64,000 bases of DNA, taken from positions 620,001 to 684,000 of the forward strand of contig CP071499.1 in NCBI GenBank assembly GCA_017354895.1, written 5' to 3'. The notes below the pieces were generated by a model. The model saw nothing but the letters and a program-made list of their open reading frames with translations, made no database searches and was not told the DNA's origin. Made by a program: the position numbers and the translations under genes. The stretch's first letter is position 1. Every line of letters starts with the position of its first letter. The DNA comes from Podospora comata (lineage: Eukaryota; Ascomycota; Sordariomycetes; Sordariales; Podosporaceae). Positions 46,268 to 57,838 of the stretch are shown one piece after another.

Positions 46268-47313
46268 ATGAAGTCCTTCACAGCTACCGCCCTGGCGGCC
46301 CTCTTGGCCCAGCAAGCCGCCGCCCATTCCACCTTCCAACAGCTCTGGGTTGACGGAACCGACTTCGGCAGCCAATGTGCCCGTCTTCCTCAGTCCAACT
46401 CTCCCATCACCAACTACAACTCCAATGACATGCGCTGCAACATCATCGGCACCAGACCCCAGGTCAAGTGCCCAGTCCGCGCTGGTGGCACCGTCACCGT
46501 TGAGATGCACGCTGTAAGTGAAGCCACAATTGTCTGGACAGAAAGAGAGAGCAAACCCACTGACATGTATAAAAGCAAAACGGCGATCGCAGCTGCTCCC
46601 AGGAGGCTATTGGTGGCGCCCACCACGGCCCCGTTTCCGTCTACCTCACCAAGGTCTCTGACGCCCTTACCGCCGATGGTTCCACCGGCTGGTTCAAGAT
46701 CTTTGACGATGGCTGGCGCAAGAACCCCTCCGGCCGCGTTGGTGACGATGATTTCTGGGGCACCAAGGATCTCAACGCTTGCTGCGGCAAGATGAACGTC
46801 AAGATCCCATCCGACATCCCCGCGGGTGACTACCTCCTCCGTGCCGAGGCCATTGCCCTCCACGCTGCCGGTGGTGCCGGTGGTGCTCAGCCATACATGA
46901 CCTGCTACCAGATCACCGTCTCCGGCGGCGGCAGCGCCAGCCCCCCTACTGTGTCCATCCCCGGACACTTCAAGGCCTCAGACCCTGGCGTCCAGGTCAA
47001 CATCCACGGTGCCATGACCAACTATGTCATCCCCGGCCCCCCTGTGTATGCCGGCGGCAGCACCAAGGTTGCCGGAAGCGCGTGCAGCGGCTGCGAGGCC
47101 ACCTGCGCTGTCGGCAGCTCCCCCACCACCAGCCTTACTCCTCCTGTTTCCACCAGCACTCCTGCTCCCGGCAACGGCGGCGGCGGCAGCCCCGGTGGCT
47201 GCACTGTTCAGAAGTACGGCCAGTGCGGTGGTCAGGGCTACACTGGCTGCACCACTTGCGCTGCTGGTTCGACTTGCAACACCACCAACCAGTGGTATCA
47301 CCAGTGCGTGTAA
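46268..47313 (+). CDS. AA9 lytic polysaccharide monooxygenase with C-terminal CBM1 (two exons)
   Basis: Model: 46268-46513 and 46576-47313; 327 residues; intron 62 nt (GTAAGT...TAAAAG), phase 0. After the signal peptide (MKSFTATALAALLAQQAAA) the mature chain starts with His20, the first ligand of the copper histidine brace; the second is in GGAHHGPVSVYL and the axial Tyr in PYMTCYQITV. A Ser/Thr/Pro then Gly-rich linker leads to a family-1 cellulose-binding module (CTVQKYGQCGGQGYTGC to the final HQCV) with the usual cysteines and aromatic residues. The secreted enzyme cuts crystalline cellulose oxidatively and boosts cellulases, including the GH3 beta-glucosidase pathway encoded 9 kb upstream. 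Confidence 0.96.
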
Positions 47314-48142
47314 GGAATGAACGAAGTAGGCCTCATTGGTGGCAGCATCTGAAGGAGTATTGTCTGGTAGAGGCACAAATTCTTGTATATACTTTTGGTC
47401 TTGTCCAACACAAATATAGCATTTGCATATCACGACATTCTTGCATGTCTGCCTCTTAGGTGCCTGTGATGGTGGCGATTTCATCAACAAGGCTGCGGAC
47501 CAGATAATAAGGACCGCAATCGTGCCTAGGTGGCTTTTGATACGGGTGGTTTGACGCACATATGATGCTTTGATCACGCTGCAATGCAAGTCAACGGCGA
47601 TACCCGACTGAAACAGCACCAAAGCTGCCGCTACTGCCACTAAGCCACCACCTTCTGACGCCTTCATGTGCTGTTCGGGCATGAGTAGCCCTATCTTCTC
47701 TCCCTGTCCGGCTCGTCAGATGTCAAGTTCAACTAAAACTGCCGCTGTTCAGCCGTCTGCTATTCGGTGCACCAGCCACACAACACCGAAAATGCCGGAG
47801 GTGCATATGCATCCATTCGGCCCAAGGGGGGCCGATGACCACCCTCATCGCTTTTGAATTCGGTGCCTAGTGATTTTGCATTTCGTTCCTGAAAATTCCA
47901 GCTTCTTTAAGATTCGAGGTTGCCTACCTACCGCCCTTTCTTCCAAACCCGAGCACAAGAGAGTATCCCATTGGTCCACCCGAGAGCCAGTCCGAGAGTG
48001 TGTGCTCCGTGGCCCAATATAAAATCGAAAGCTCTCTCATCCACTGCTACAAGCCCCTCTTCTCGTTCCATCATCATCTGACATCATCCGTCACACACAA
48101 GCTACCAGCGCACCTCCCTGACAGAACAAACACCACATCAAC
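47314..48142. other. Intergenic region
   Basis: 3' flank of the LPMO gene and promoter of the small protein gene. Nothing gene-like seen; a C/T-rich leader precedes 48143. Confidence 0.5.
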
Positions 48143-48759
48143 ATGTCTCGCAACTGGCCCATCGACGGCGACAACTCCGACATCCCCCACGGCTTCAAAC
48201 GAATCGAATACGACGCCGACGCCCGCGTGTACATTTACCAAAAAGGCACCCAGCTCTACGCCGCCCGAAGCAACACATCCCCCATGACTCCCATCCCCAA
48301 CCGCGCAGCATCCAGCATTTCACCTGAGGGCTTCCGACAGGGCTTCCCCAATGCCGACAAAGATGACGACAAGAATGGGGTGCGGCAGGTGCTCAAGCGG
48401 AGAGTCACGGGAATTACTCGATCAATCACCCGGCGAGTGACGGGACGGAAACCAAATAGTTATGGATACCAGAAAGAGAATCGGGTCGGGCGGTCTTCGT
48501 ATCGGTCTCGCCCGTCGGGCTTTTTGCCGGATGAGAAGGAGGATCCGTTTGGGGATGACGCTAGTTATGAGGATGAGAGGCCCGCGACGACGTTCGACGA
48601 GATTTTCGGTGAGTGGCACTATTTCCTGAGGCCTTCGTTTTCATACCCTTTTTCTGTTTTCTCTAAAAATACTGGTGAGAATAGATGGATAAAGTGAGTG
48701 GTGGCTAACGGCTTCATCGGCGAATTATAGCAAAAATGCCGAGAACGAATACTGTTTGA
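48143..48759 (+). CDS. Small basic protein related to fungal LysM-associated proteins (two exons)
   Basis: Model: 48143-48608 and 48731-48759; 164 residues. The donor is GTGAGT; the acceptor (GAATTATAG, with GGCTAACGG as branch) gives the short tail ending KMPRTNTV. The acceptor choice is less certain than the donor; without splicing the frame runs to 48697 with a less protein-like end. The N-terminus (IPHGFKRIEYDADARVYIYQKGTQLYAA) resembles the N-terminal segment of fungal intracellular CBM50/LysM-type small proteins, but no LysM repeat itself is present. A basic middle (LKRRVTGITRSITRRVTGRK) has a repeated RRVTG element. Function unknown. Confidence 0.65.
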
Positions 48760-49096
48760 TCCACCAAGACTGAGGGTGGCCTTCAACAGATTTGAATGTG
48801 GCACGTTATGAAGTGAAAATGTGCATGTATATAGTCAGAGGACTCCGTCGGATCTGTTGCGGTCTTGGTGCAATGCTGTAAGCCGGTCTGAGATCGTTCA
48901 CCTTCTTCAATGCGCAGAAAGGGAAGATACATTTAGGCATCAAGCCAGGTATCGGGGGTCTCAGGAGAAACTTTATGTTTCGGAGAAGTTGTCGTCATCA
49001 TGTTGTTAAATCTGATGGCAGGTAAACTCCTAGAGAGGATGTGCAGGGATGCGCAGCTAGTTTGGCGTTGTGTGAGAAAAGAAAGCAAAAAACAAG
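48760..49096. other. Intergenic region
   Basis: No gene seen between the small basic protein and the tRNA. It includes the tRNA terminator T run. Confidence 0.5.
49087..49092 (-). terminator. RNA polymerase III terminator of tRNA-Pro
   Basis: A run of six T on the minus strand a few bases beyond the tRNA 3' end, the standard Pol III stop signal. Confidence 0.8.
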
Positions 49097-49193
49097 GGCT
49101 CAATCGGGGATCGAACCCGAGACCTCGCACAAGCACTCCTTAGAAGTGTGGGAACAACCCGAAGCGCGAATCATACCACTAGACCATTGAGCC
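49097..49193 (-). tRNA. tRNA-Pro (anticodon CGG) with a 26-nt intron
   Basis: 97 nt on the minus strand. The acceptor stem pairs GGCTCAA with TTGAGCC; the D arm matches box A (TGGTCTAGTGGTA); the T arm is TCGGG-TTCGATC-CCCGA (box B). The anticodon stem CGCGC pairs with GTGCG (one G-U). The loop TTCGGG/T gives anticodon CGG and is interrupted after position 37 by a 26-nt intron, the normal intron site. The mature length is 71 nt before CCA. All positions fit a standard fungal proline tRNA. Confidence 0.95.
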
Positions 49194-52100
49194 TTGTTGG
49201 TTGTCAATGTCCGGATGTTGTGTACGTAACGCTACTGGCTTGGTGTGGCTTGGCAGTCTTGGTGTGTAATCGATCACCACCACCAAACGATTGATGATGC
49301 CATCGAGATGCATGCAACGAAAATGGATAGAGAAAAACCTCTGGAGTTATAGAGACGAGCTAGTCCATCGTCAGTTCGAGATTAGAATCACGCCATTGAT
49401 TTACATACAAGCACAGTACCTACAATTTGAAACATTCCTGCTCGATGCTATAACTGATCAGTAATTCATACCCCAAGAGATTGGATGTAAGGAGGGAAAT
49501 CGTATCCTGAGGCGGGGTTTATACTCCGAGAAGTTCCAGAAAGCCCGTGACTTTGACATCTGCCCCAAGTGACTGGCACTGGCAGAGATCAGAACAATAA
49601 ATCACACACATGTCATAAGTGGCATGGAAGGCACAACCTGGAATCTGCTGACCACAAACCCAAAACCAAGTAACAGTACTTAACCTGGGGAATGTACCTG
49701 GGCGGGAAGGACTTTTGGGTGTGGCTCGGTCCGGCTGAAACTGGAAAGGACAACTTGAGCACGCAAGGTCCAATCGTTGGCACTCGAGCCGCCCATCAGA
49801 TATGGGCCCGGCTAGGAAACGGATGTCTACCTCCCTGTAGGACGGGGCGCTAATTAAATACAGTAGGAAGTTATGCAGTCTTTGGAACTCGCAGGCCAAC
49901 TACGCAACATCTTTTAGCCTACTTTTCACAGGTAAAAATAGGCCTTTAAAATACAACGACGTCTTATTCAACTAAATTGCACCTCATCAACTAGCAAATA
50001 TATTTTTAAAAGGTCAGCCTTCCACGGATGTAGTGTACCATTTCCAGGGTTAAGGCAAAAACTCCTTTACCCTCACTGCTTACTCCTTACTGCCGGCCTC
50101 ACTACTCGAACTGCCTTATAGGAAGCCACTGTAAGTCCACTATAAAACTTACGGTAATAGTAGGGCAGTAAGGGCAGTAAGGGCAGTAAGGGCAGTAATG
50201 GCAGTCAGGGCAATAAGGGCAGTAAGGGCAGTGAAGGTTTAGAGTAAGTTTACACGAAAGTCTTAATATTTTGGAGTAGTTGTAACTATTTTCAATACAG
50301 GTCAACTCTTCAGATATTTTACTGCCCAAGCGCTTAGCGCCTCGTTCTTCAGGGAGCTAGGCGTCCATTCCCTAGCCGGGCTCATCAGATTTTTCACATG
50401 GCAGGACAGACTACTGTCGCATGAGTTTGCTGTCACACTGGCGGTGTAGATGCTTGCTGGCATGATACTTCAGCTGCCGACAGTAGCAGCAAACTGCCCG
50501 CGGCTCCACCAGCTTTCGTCGTTAAGTTGCTGGTGGTCGAGCAGTGCCTTCTTCCCAGGGAACCGGTTTCCCATAAACACACCCTGCTTTCCAGGTTCAA
50601 GGACCCTCGCCAGGCTTTCTTGCCTTGGGGTGTTGCCCCATGGGAGTTGCTCAACCCTGGCTCTTTCCAGGTCCGCACACCCGGTATGTGGAGCTCCAAC
50701 TGAATTCAAATTGCCGTTCCTACCAAGGTACGTGAAACAAAGAACTCTCCCGTTTCTCCTGCCTCGCGATAACAACAGAGTCGGGATCAAATGCCCAACC
50801 TCTAAGTTTCAGGATGCCGCCACCCTGCCCTTTTCGAGCACGGGAAACTCACTTGCCTAATGATACTAGCATTGTGCTGGATTGCATTTATGCCTACACC
50901 GAATGATCCTAACTTTCCAATTTCTTTATTTTGATAACATGAATAATGCGAATTCTGGATACCGCGCAGTCTCAACACTCTGCTATCTGCATAACATCTA
51001 CACCATACCATTTCCATGGCCTTTTCTCCAATGGCCCAGTGGAAAATTGCCTTCACAACAACATTGTCAAGTACCTCCCCAAGTTATCTGTGGCGAGTGA
51101 CGCACTCCTGCATTCTACGTTGCCCGGTTCAGCAGCGGATATACATCAAAAGCATGGGTGTCTACCTAGGATATTAGGTACTTTTGTCTACTCGACCTAC
51201 CTGACATTGATGGTAATTCAAGTAACAGGCATCCAGTACTTCTTGATGAACTTTCGGGTCTATTTCCCCGTTTTAGTCTTCGTGTTGTGGATTCACCCAG
51301 TGTTGTCGATCGGGCTTCGCAAGCCCAGCACTCCTGCTCGAGCCTTGAACACCCACACGCCCACTTATCCATTGGGTTCTCAACTTGCAATTTCCATTGG
51401 CCGGTAACTGATGGTCTTGTGACAGAAGAAATCCAATGCTTGTCCAGCTGAAATTGTCGGTCTAGTTCACAAATGGAAATTCAGGAACCAAGCTCACAGC
51501 GAAGGCATTGACTAATCTAGATTCGGGAAGCTTGTGCCTGTGCTTGTTGACAACCGGGGATCACGGCCTTCAAAGCGAGTCTCACTGCATTCTGTATACA
51601 TAAGACAAGCGGTGTTGTCGGAAGGGTCCTCGCAGGATGATGGTGTAACCCCAACGAAAATCGACGATAGGGGCATAGCCGCCGGTGAGTCCGTCAGTCA
51701 CTGCATTTCGTTGTGTGGCTATAATCCCGGTGGCATCACCTGTACCTTTACTACAGCCAGTCCTCCAGGCTTTGGGTTTGCTTTTTAAAGGTAATTGCCT
51801 AGAACAGGTCCTGAGCTGTCAAGTAATGTAAAGTACTTTTGTATTAACGTAGAAAAGCCATCCCACGGGGGAGCAAGAATGTGGAGGCAGGGGCTGGATC
51901 AGGAGACCCGGTCAATGCATCATGCAACCAGGAGGCTGGGCATGCTCGCTTTCGACATGTCATCAGCCGAAAGACTGAACGCCAAAACATGAAATTGATT
52001 TAAGGTAGTAGCATGACATGTGTAACATCCCACCGCAGACACGACGAAAAACAACTAACTGCTTGGGAACCTCCCCGTGAGATCTTTTGCCATCCTGTCC

Positions 52101-52660
52101 CGATCGTCGATTCTTCGGTTACTCCGGCCCTTAGCACAGCCCCTCCACTTATTAACGCCATCCAATGGTGTGTTGCGAAGAAAGAAAGGAAAAAGGCGGA
52201 GAAGCAAGATTGTCAGCATTCTCTCATGTTCCTTGGACCTCTCTCCTGACATCTGTCGTAATCTTGCCCCTTCAGTCTCGTCTCCGGCCAAAAACGTATA
52301 ATTCCGCGCTCAAATGTGCGGCTTTGTCAATTATGAACGGAGAAATTCTGTGGATGACTGCCGTCCAATCCTCCTCATTGGCTGGCACCATGCAGTATTC
52401 CGCCACCGCACAACCAGAGTTCTCCATGACGTTGACCTATCCTCAAAGCCAACATCGGAGGCGAACGGCAACGAATCGTTCCAAGTATGCGAGAATGAAA
52501 AGTCTGTGAGGTGATATTCGGGCACCATGGGGCCATCTTGAGGCGTCTCAGGCGTACCGTGTAGAGATGGAGTCGTGTGTGTTGATAGGTAGCGTATGTC
52601 GATACAAAAACGGCACGATGAAACCGAGGGAAGATTCCGGAATGGTCACAATCAACCCCT
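49194..52660. other. Long gene-poor region with a 9-bp tandem repeat
   Basis: 3.5 kb, partly AT-rich (for example 49900-50050). A minus-strand frame at 49519-49899 (126 codons, Cys-rich) and overlapping frames at 50430-50860 have no recognisable product. This is the start of the accessory-looking part of the window. Confidence 0.45.
50163..50234 (+). repeat. Tandem array of eight 9-bp units (GGGCAGTAA)
   Basis: Units 1-4 and 7 are exact GGGCAGTAA; units 5 (TGGCAGTCA), 6 (GGGCAATAA) and 8 (GGGCAGTGA) are variants. The period is a multiple of three, so it gives a Tyr-Cys-Pro-rich shadow peptide on the minus strand, which I do not believe is a gene. Confidence 0.9.
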
Positions 52661-52885
52661 TTAGCTCTCGTAAATAGTGACGACGAAGACGTTCTGTTCA
52701 ACCTGGATAGATAAATGGGTTAACTCTTGGATCGGCCTAAGTGAAATTTCGTAACTCACGTCAACATCAAAGTTTCCAGGACCGTACATATTTTTGAGAG
52801 ATTGATAAAGACTTTTGGAACTGATGTTCCTACATGGGCGTCTGAAGGTCCTTGCAACCCTCCGATAATCTTTGTTGCCTTCCAT
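52661..52885 (-). CDS. Small-protein family member A (two exons)
   Basis: Minus-strand model: 52885-52760 and 52702-52661; 55 residues. The 57-nt intron (GTGAGT, GAGTTAACC, TCCAG) is phase 0. The core is PCRNISSKSLYQSLKNMY followed by GPGNFDVD, then after the intron VEQNVFVVTIYES and a stop. The core lines up without gaps with the predicted products at 53527, 57839 and 62736 (P-x-R/K-x-I-x4-L-x3-L-x3-Y/F-x2-G-x-F/Y-x-V-D/E). There is no signal peptide or membrane segment. I do not recognise the family. The conserved intron position argues for real, related genes. Function unknown. Confidence 0.55.
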   Translation of the reverse strand: MEGNKDYRRVARTFRRPCRNISSKSLYQSLKNMYGPGNFDVDVSYEISLRPIQELTHLSIQVEQNVFVVTIYES

Positions 52886-53526
52886 GGAACCGTTTCGCTG
52901 AAATGATGGGCAAGCTGTGACACGTGTTCAACGAGGAAGGAGTAGAGATGTTTTGGAGGGAGGGCGGGAGGGAAGGATGTGGTAATATAAAATTCCAAGA
53001 CCAAATACTGGGGTCATCGCTTTCCATCCCTGTTTTGGTACACTTGTGGAATTAAGGTTACCTACCGGGGCGAAACCATCATTTCGGCTTTCCCGATAGA
53101 GTAATTAAGTCCATGCTTCGGGACCTAAGAATTTCTTTTCTGATCAATATGATAAGCTAAATGATTGACCAGGTTAGATGAACCGAGGGAAACAACCCTC
53201 CTACAGCTAGATACAATCATGCGGTCTTTGCATAATATTTGACGCAAGGGCTCGAGTTTCAGAAGAGAGCCGGCAGGCCTGAGACATCTGATACACTATG
53301 CAAATCGCCGATCATCAGACAGCACTTGTATATTAACCCATGCCGAGTCCTTCTCTACCTCCCCTTTTGTCTGTCACACCCCCAAAACGTCCTTGCGCTC
53401 GACAACTAGAAGGGGCTGGACGCTTGTATCCGGCGATTCGAGACCGCGTTCATCCCGGCCTTCGGACTAGAAGCTATAAGGCATAATAGATGAATTGGCG
53501 TGGATAATGTAAAGATTTTGTTCAAT
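52886..53526. other. Intergenic region
   Basis: Separates family members A and B. No other gene seen. Confidence 0.5.
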
Positions 53527-53854
53527 CTAGGGTTGTACAATGATGCGGTTAGTGACCATCATCTGGGGAGGACAACCTCTTGATCATGAGGAGAGAGGGA
53601 CGGGTACGTAGCGGACATTATTATATTTTGCCAGGACATAAAGGGTAACTTACCTCAACAGAGTAATTCCCTGGACCATACCATTGTTCGAGATGACTTT
53701 GAAGCGAACTTGGCCCGATTCTCTTGCATGGTATTGTTATGATTTGCGCTGCCCCTGGATCATGATGATGGGCTAGTGGCTGGTGGCTCAAGGTTTGTGC
53801 AGAGATGGTCTTATGTCTCACAAGCGGAGAGGGAATCGTTGTTGCAGGCTGCAT
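53527..53854 (-). CDS. Small-protein family member B (two exons)
   Basis: Minus-strand model: 53854-53654 and 53562-53527; 78 residues. The intron is 91 nt (GTAAGT...CCCCAG), phase 0. A Thr/His/Pro-rich N-terminus of about 45 residues precedes the core PCKRIGPSSLQSHLEQWY, GPGNYSVE; after the intron comes MMVTNRIIVQP and a stop. The core aligns without gaps with members A and D and shares GPGN exactly with A. The second exon is less conserved, so the acceptor may be wrong or the copy may be decaying. Same strand as member A, 0.6 kb away, which suggests local duplication. Function unknown. Confidence 0.5.
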
Positions 53855-55188
53855 CTGTGGTGATAATAAGGGTACGGGAGGGCTGGATGGAAAGAACGAT
53901 CAGTAGATGTAGGTACCTGTCGGAAGGGCGGTTATATTGTCTGCAGGCCCACAGGTAAATGTGTAGAAAGCTGAGTGTGGAAAACTGGTAGAGGGTAAAA
54001 AAGGAGAGGAGGAAAAGTAAAGAATTTCTTTCCCAACTCTTAGAGTGAGCCTCCGGGAGAAACCGATGCATTGCTGGTGTTATATACTCACAGATGGGGA
54101 CCACACGAGAACAGTCATGCCTTTCCACCTTGATCCATCACGGGACAAGGTACCTTAGGTACTCATTTGCTATTGGCTTTCATTCTCGCAGGCTGTCGAT
54201 GCCTTGGGTCTAAATGACTCTTGGTTATTTTTTATCATTTTGTGGAACAGCAAAATGTCACTGTCTTTCGGTTTGCTACAGGTTTTATCTACCCATCTAA
54301 CGTAAGGTACCTAGTGCCAGGTCGGCAGCTATTGAAGTTCACAAAATCCGAGGGACGGAAGTCTCACGCAAGTTTCTGAAGCTCTCACAGTTTTCGTATC
54401 GTGGCAACAGAGACAGGCTTTGTTGTTTGCATGAATGGCTTTGTATCCCCAGTAATCTGGAAAGTAGCTATCCAGTAATAAGACGAGACATGTCTGTTCT
54501 AGCCAATTGATGCAAGTCATCCACCTGGTACAACCTAAGGTAACTGTTGACTCACATTCGGGTGCCTAACAGTCACTTGATAGGTGTTTAGTGATGACAC
54601 AACATCGGAGCGACTCAGCACCTTCATTGTTCGGTGTTATTGTTGCTGTTTGTACAAGTACGTGGCGAGCTTATGTACCTAGGTAAGCTTTCCTGGCAAC
54701 CCCATCACATTTGTGGGTAAGTGCCTAGGTACGCACCGAGGGAGTTGTGCCACCTGCACAGTACGCGGTCCTTTGAGCCCCCGATTCCACTCTCTTCGAG
54801 TGATAAACGTTCCCCACTTAAAAACAACTACGTAGACCATGTCAGACTGACTCTCAACGTCAGGACAAAAATACAAAACCGTTAACTGTGGTTGTCTACG
54901 GCACCCACATACAGGGGTAAGGTAGGAGCGAATCTCTCCGCCTTCGTGGTTCTCCGCCTAGATCTTTGAGCTTCGCTCGGAAAGTCAAATCTCTGCGATG
55001 CTGTAAATGAAATGGACCATTGAGCATCCGGTGAACTTGAGGTTGCTGAAATACTTCCCTCTTCAGTTACAGCAAGGAGCGCAAAAGCTCAGCCATAGTT
55101 TCATTCTCATAATGTCACCATGTTTTTGTAGAGGTTCGCCCAAATAATAGTCTGCGATAACCAAGCCATCTCCTAGGAAATATGCAAG
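53855..55188. other. Intergenic region with a TACCTAGGTA palindrome
   Basis: 1.3 kb, no supported gene. Contains GGTACCTTAGG-like and TACCTAGGTA elements near 54150-54730. Confidence 0.5.
54676..54685. repeat. TACCTAGGTA perfect palindrome, copy 2
   Basis: Second exact copy; a one-off variant (TGCCTAGGTA) follows about 48 bp later. Confidence 0.7.
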
Positions 55189-57098
55189 TTATACTTTTTC
55201 ATCCACAGTGCAATCAGTATCGCTGAACCGCCTTCGCTTTGTCAGGTAATACCATAGCCCTACAACCACCGCAGTGATGGGCACTACAGCCACCGAGTAT
55301 ATCCAGACATAGGGAGACACAATTTGCTCCCCTTCTGACGCATCCCAGTTAAAGAATGTCATCGAGAACAGCGACTATCAATTTGTTAGCGAGCTGCGTT
55401 AGAAAAGCAGAACTAAGTTTGTGGAAGCGTGGGTAGGTAGCTTACTGCGAGAAAAGTACCTGGGAGAAACACCATGGTCAGAAGGGCTATCAATCGCATT
55501 TGATTGCCATCTCGACGTGTGGCTGAAGCTATCTTCATGTTTGTTCGGGTGTCTTGAAAGGCGATTTGATTCCACGACTACTCCGAACACCAATAAATTA
55601 GCGTGTACGACTTGATAAACGTGCGTGTCAACTCCATGCTTCACTGAGTGAATGAGACTTGGAAGCAGCCTATCTTTGCCTGTCATCCGTGGAAGAATCA
55701 GATATCACTTACTAGCTGGGCTGACAATGACACCCCATCAAGGACCATGGAACACTCTCTGAGTTTGCAGTCATATTCGCCAATGATATCTCTGAGTCTC
55801 TTCTGTATTCTTCTTCCCTCTTCTCTGGCGTATTGATGCCATGATCCTAACGCTTTCAATTCGTCAGAAGTCTGATTGACCTCGTGTATATCGTTGTGGC
55901 CGAAGGTGAGAGTCCTGCCCGAGTCGAAACTGTTTCCCAATTCCACTGAGCACGGCGATGACGAGATAATCTCCTCGTGACGAGAGAGCGCCTCCAAAAG
56001 AATCCTCTCTAAATCTTGAATATGGGCATCCATTTTGCACAGCTGGGCCCGCCATGCAACAAGAGCAATTCTCAGCTGACTGACCTCTATCCACAGGTCA
56101 ACCGAGTAGTTCTCGCGGGCCAATTGGGAAGTCGGCAAGATCTCAGGTGACTTGCTCATGTTCTGGACGCGCTGAAGAAGCTTGAATAAGTGATCCTCAA
56201 CCAGTTTCATATGTCGTGTTCTTTCGATTTCCGCAACGATACCGATCATCAGCAGAGGGTGCATCCAGGAATTCTCCGCGTTCTCTATGCGCCCTGCTAT
56301 TTCTTCCGCAACATCGTCCGAACAACCAAAGACAACTCCAGATGTGAATCCTGTCTTTGGGTTGAAGACACAAGAAACTGCCAAATCTTCGGCCCAAAGA
56401 CCAGATGTGCGACAGCAATAATCTGTAGGTAGATATTAATTTCATAGCCTGGACAGTGACTTTTGCAGTTTACTCACAGATGTTTCTACCAGCGTGCGAG
56501 TAGAGATCTATCTCTTCAAAGAAAGACAAGTCCGATCTGCTGATGATACGCGCTGTGTCCCCATGCAGCGGAAGAGAGCTTGTAATCTGTTGGAAGGCTT
56601 CATAGGTAAAAGATAGTTTCCTGAGATGTGCTGGGTTATGACGGGTGGCTTCATGACAGCTGGCGAGACTAAAGGAAGAGCCCCGGAGTTTAGCAAGTGT
56701 CATTCACGTTCTGCAATACAATGCAAGCGGCAAAGAGCGCGACCTGGGTAACTTGCATGAAAGACAGTCCAGGCTTTTGGCTTTGATCCTTCGACTTGAA
56801 TACGTGCACCACTGTCAGTAAGTAGCCCTACATGATTGCATACAGCTGAAGATGGAGATGTACGTACCAGCTCGAGCCACTCGCGTACATCGCAATCTGC
56901 GTGTAATGACCTCTCATCCAAATCCTGTTGTCTTCACATTCAGCATCGCCAAATAACACTGCGTTACAGGGCATAGGATCATACATCGCTGCCCCAAAAC
57001 CGGCCAACTGCTTTGCTTCGTTGAGGCTTTTCTGGGTATGCAAAGAACTGTTCAAAATCCTCCTTGATGAACTTGGGGTCATTCAATGGCCAATCCAT
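55189..57098 (-). CDS. CorA-like membrane protein of fungal accessory type (seven exons)
   Basis: Minus-strand model: 57098-56985, 56924-56868, 56811-56744, 56668-56478, 56422-55713, 55577-55446, 55374-55189; 485 residues, frame exact. The C-terminal part is clearest: a long helical domain with coiled-coil character, then RTNMKIASATRRDGNQM, a first membrane helix ALLTMVFLPGTFLASLFSMTFFNW and a second, VAVVPITAVVVGLWYYLT, the two-helix ending of CorA-like proteins. The GMN selectivity motif of true Mg2+ channels is not seen. Members of this group are common in fungal accessory regions with unknown roles. Exons 1-3 are less sure: exon 3 uses a weak donor (GTCGCG), and more 5' exons may exist. 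Confidence 0.75.
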
Positions 57099-57838
57099 TA
57101 TGATCTGTTTCTCGATGGTGTATATTCGGTGATTCGTAGCTACCCTGTTCAACACACCAATTCCAACTGTTTTGTTTGCAGGACTGTCCCGAAAGTCAGG
57201 TTCAACGATGACCGAGCGGAGGTTTGCTGAATGGTGCGCGAACCACAGCTGGGACAGGATGGCCTTAAGTATTGTCCGACCAATGGTAACACTCCATGTC
57301 AGGTCATCCCAAGCGGCTCAGCCTGCATCAAGGCATTCTCTGGTGATCACCTGTGGTACGACGGCCAAGGATATCTTGTTTAGACACTGTGGCTGCCTTG
57401 TTGGTGCAATGGACCATGCATCTCCAATATCAAGCCAGCCCATGTACACATTCTAAGCAGCGTGTCATTGCAGGGCATCGGGCGTAGTTGGGCTCCAGGT
57501 TTGCCTGTGTTCTGAGGCGTGCTGGCAGCGCAACCAAAAGTGAAGTTTCCCTGCTGCATAACCGTACATCAATAATACCTAAATGCAGGCGGAATGTGAG
57601 GCTCCAATTTGTATATAAGTTGGGGCTCTTTCAATAAATCTTCTTATCCAGAATGCCTTGGAAGTCTGAGTCTTTCTCGCAACGTGCCCGCCATACAAAG
57701 CCTCTTTTCAGGCCGGGTTTGGTCTTCGGCACGGAACATCCTCGCCGCTTCTTACCCATCCGGGCTTAGCCAGTACTTTACACCTGGTTGATCCCCCCCC
57801 TCTGAGCCAGGGCTTTCAGCGCCCAACACAGGAGAGAA
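57099..57838. other. Divergent intergenic region
   Basis: Between the CorA-like gene (-) and small-family member C (+). A plus-strand frame at 57172-57456 has no recognisable features. Extra 5' exons of the CorA-like gene could lie here. Confidence 0.4.

Noticed and set aside
49519-49899. 126-codon cysteine-rich minus-strand frame
   Set aside because: No signal peptide or family pattern; cysteine spacing irregular; insufficient to call a gene.
50102-50329. Tyr-Cys-Pro repeat peptide on the minus strand
   Set aside because: Produced only by the 9-bp tandem repeat, whose period is a multiple of three; not a metal-binding gene.
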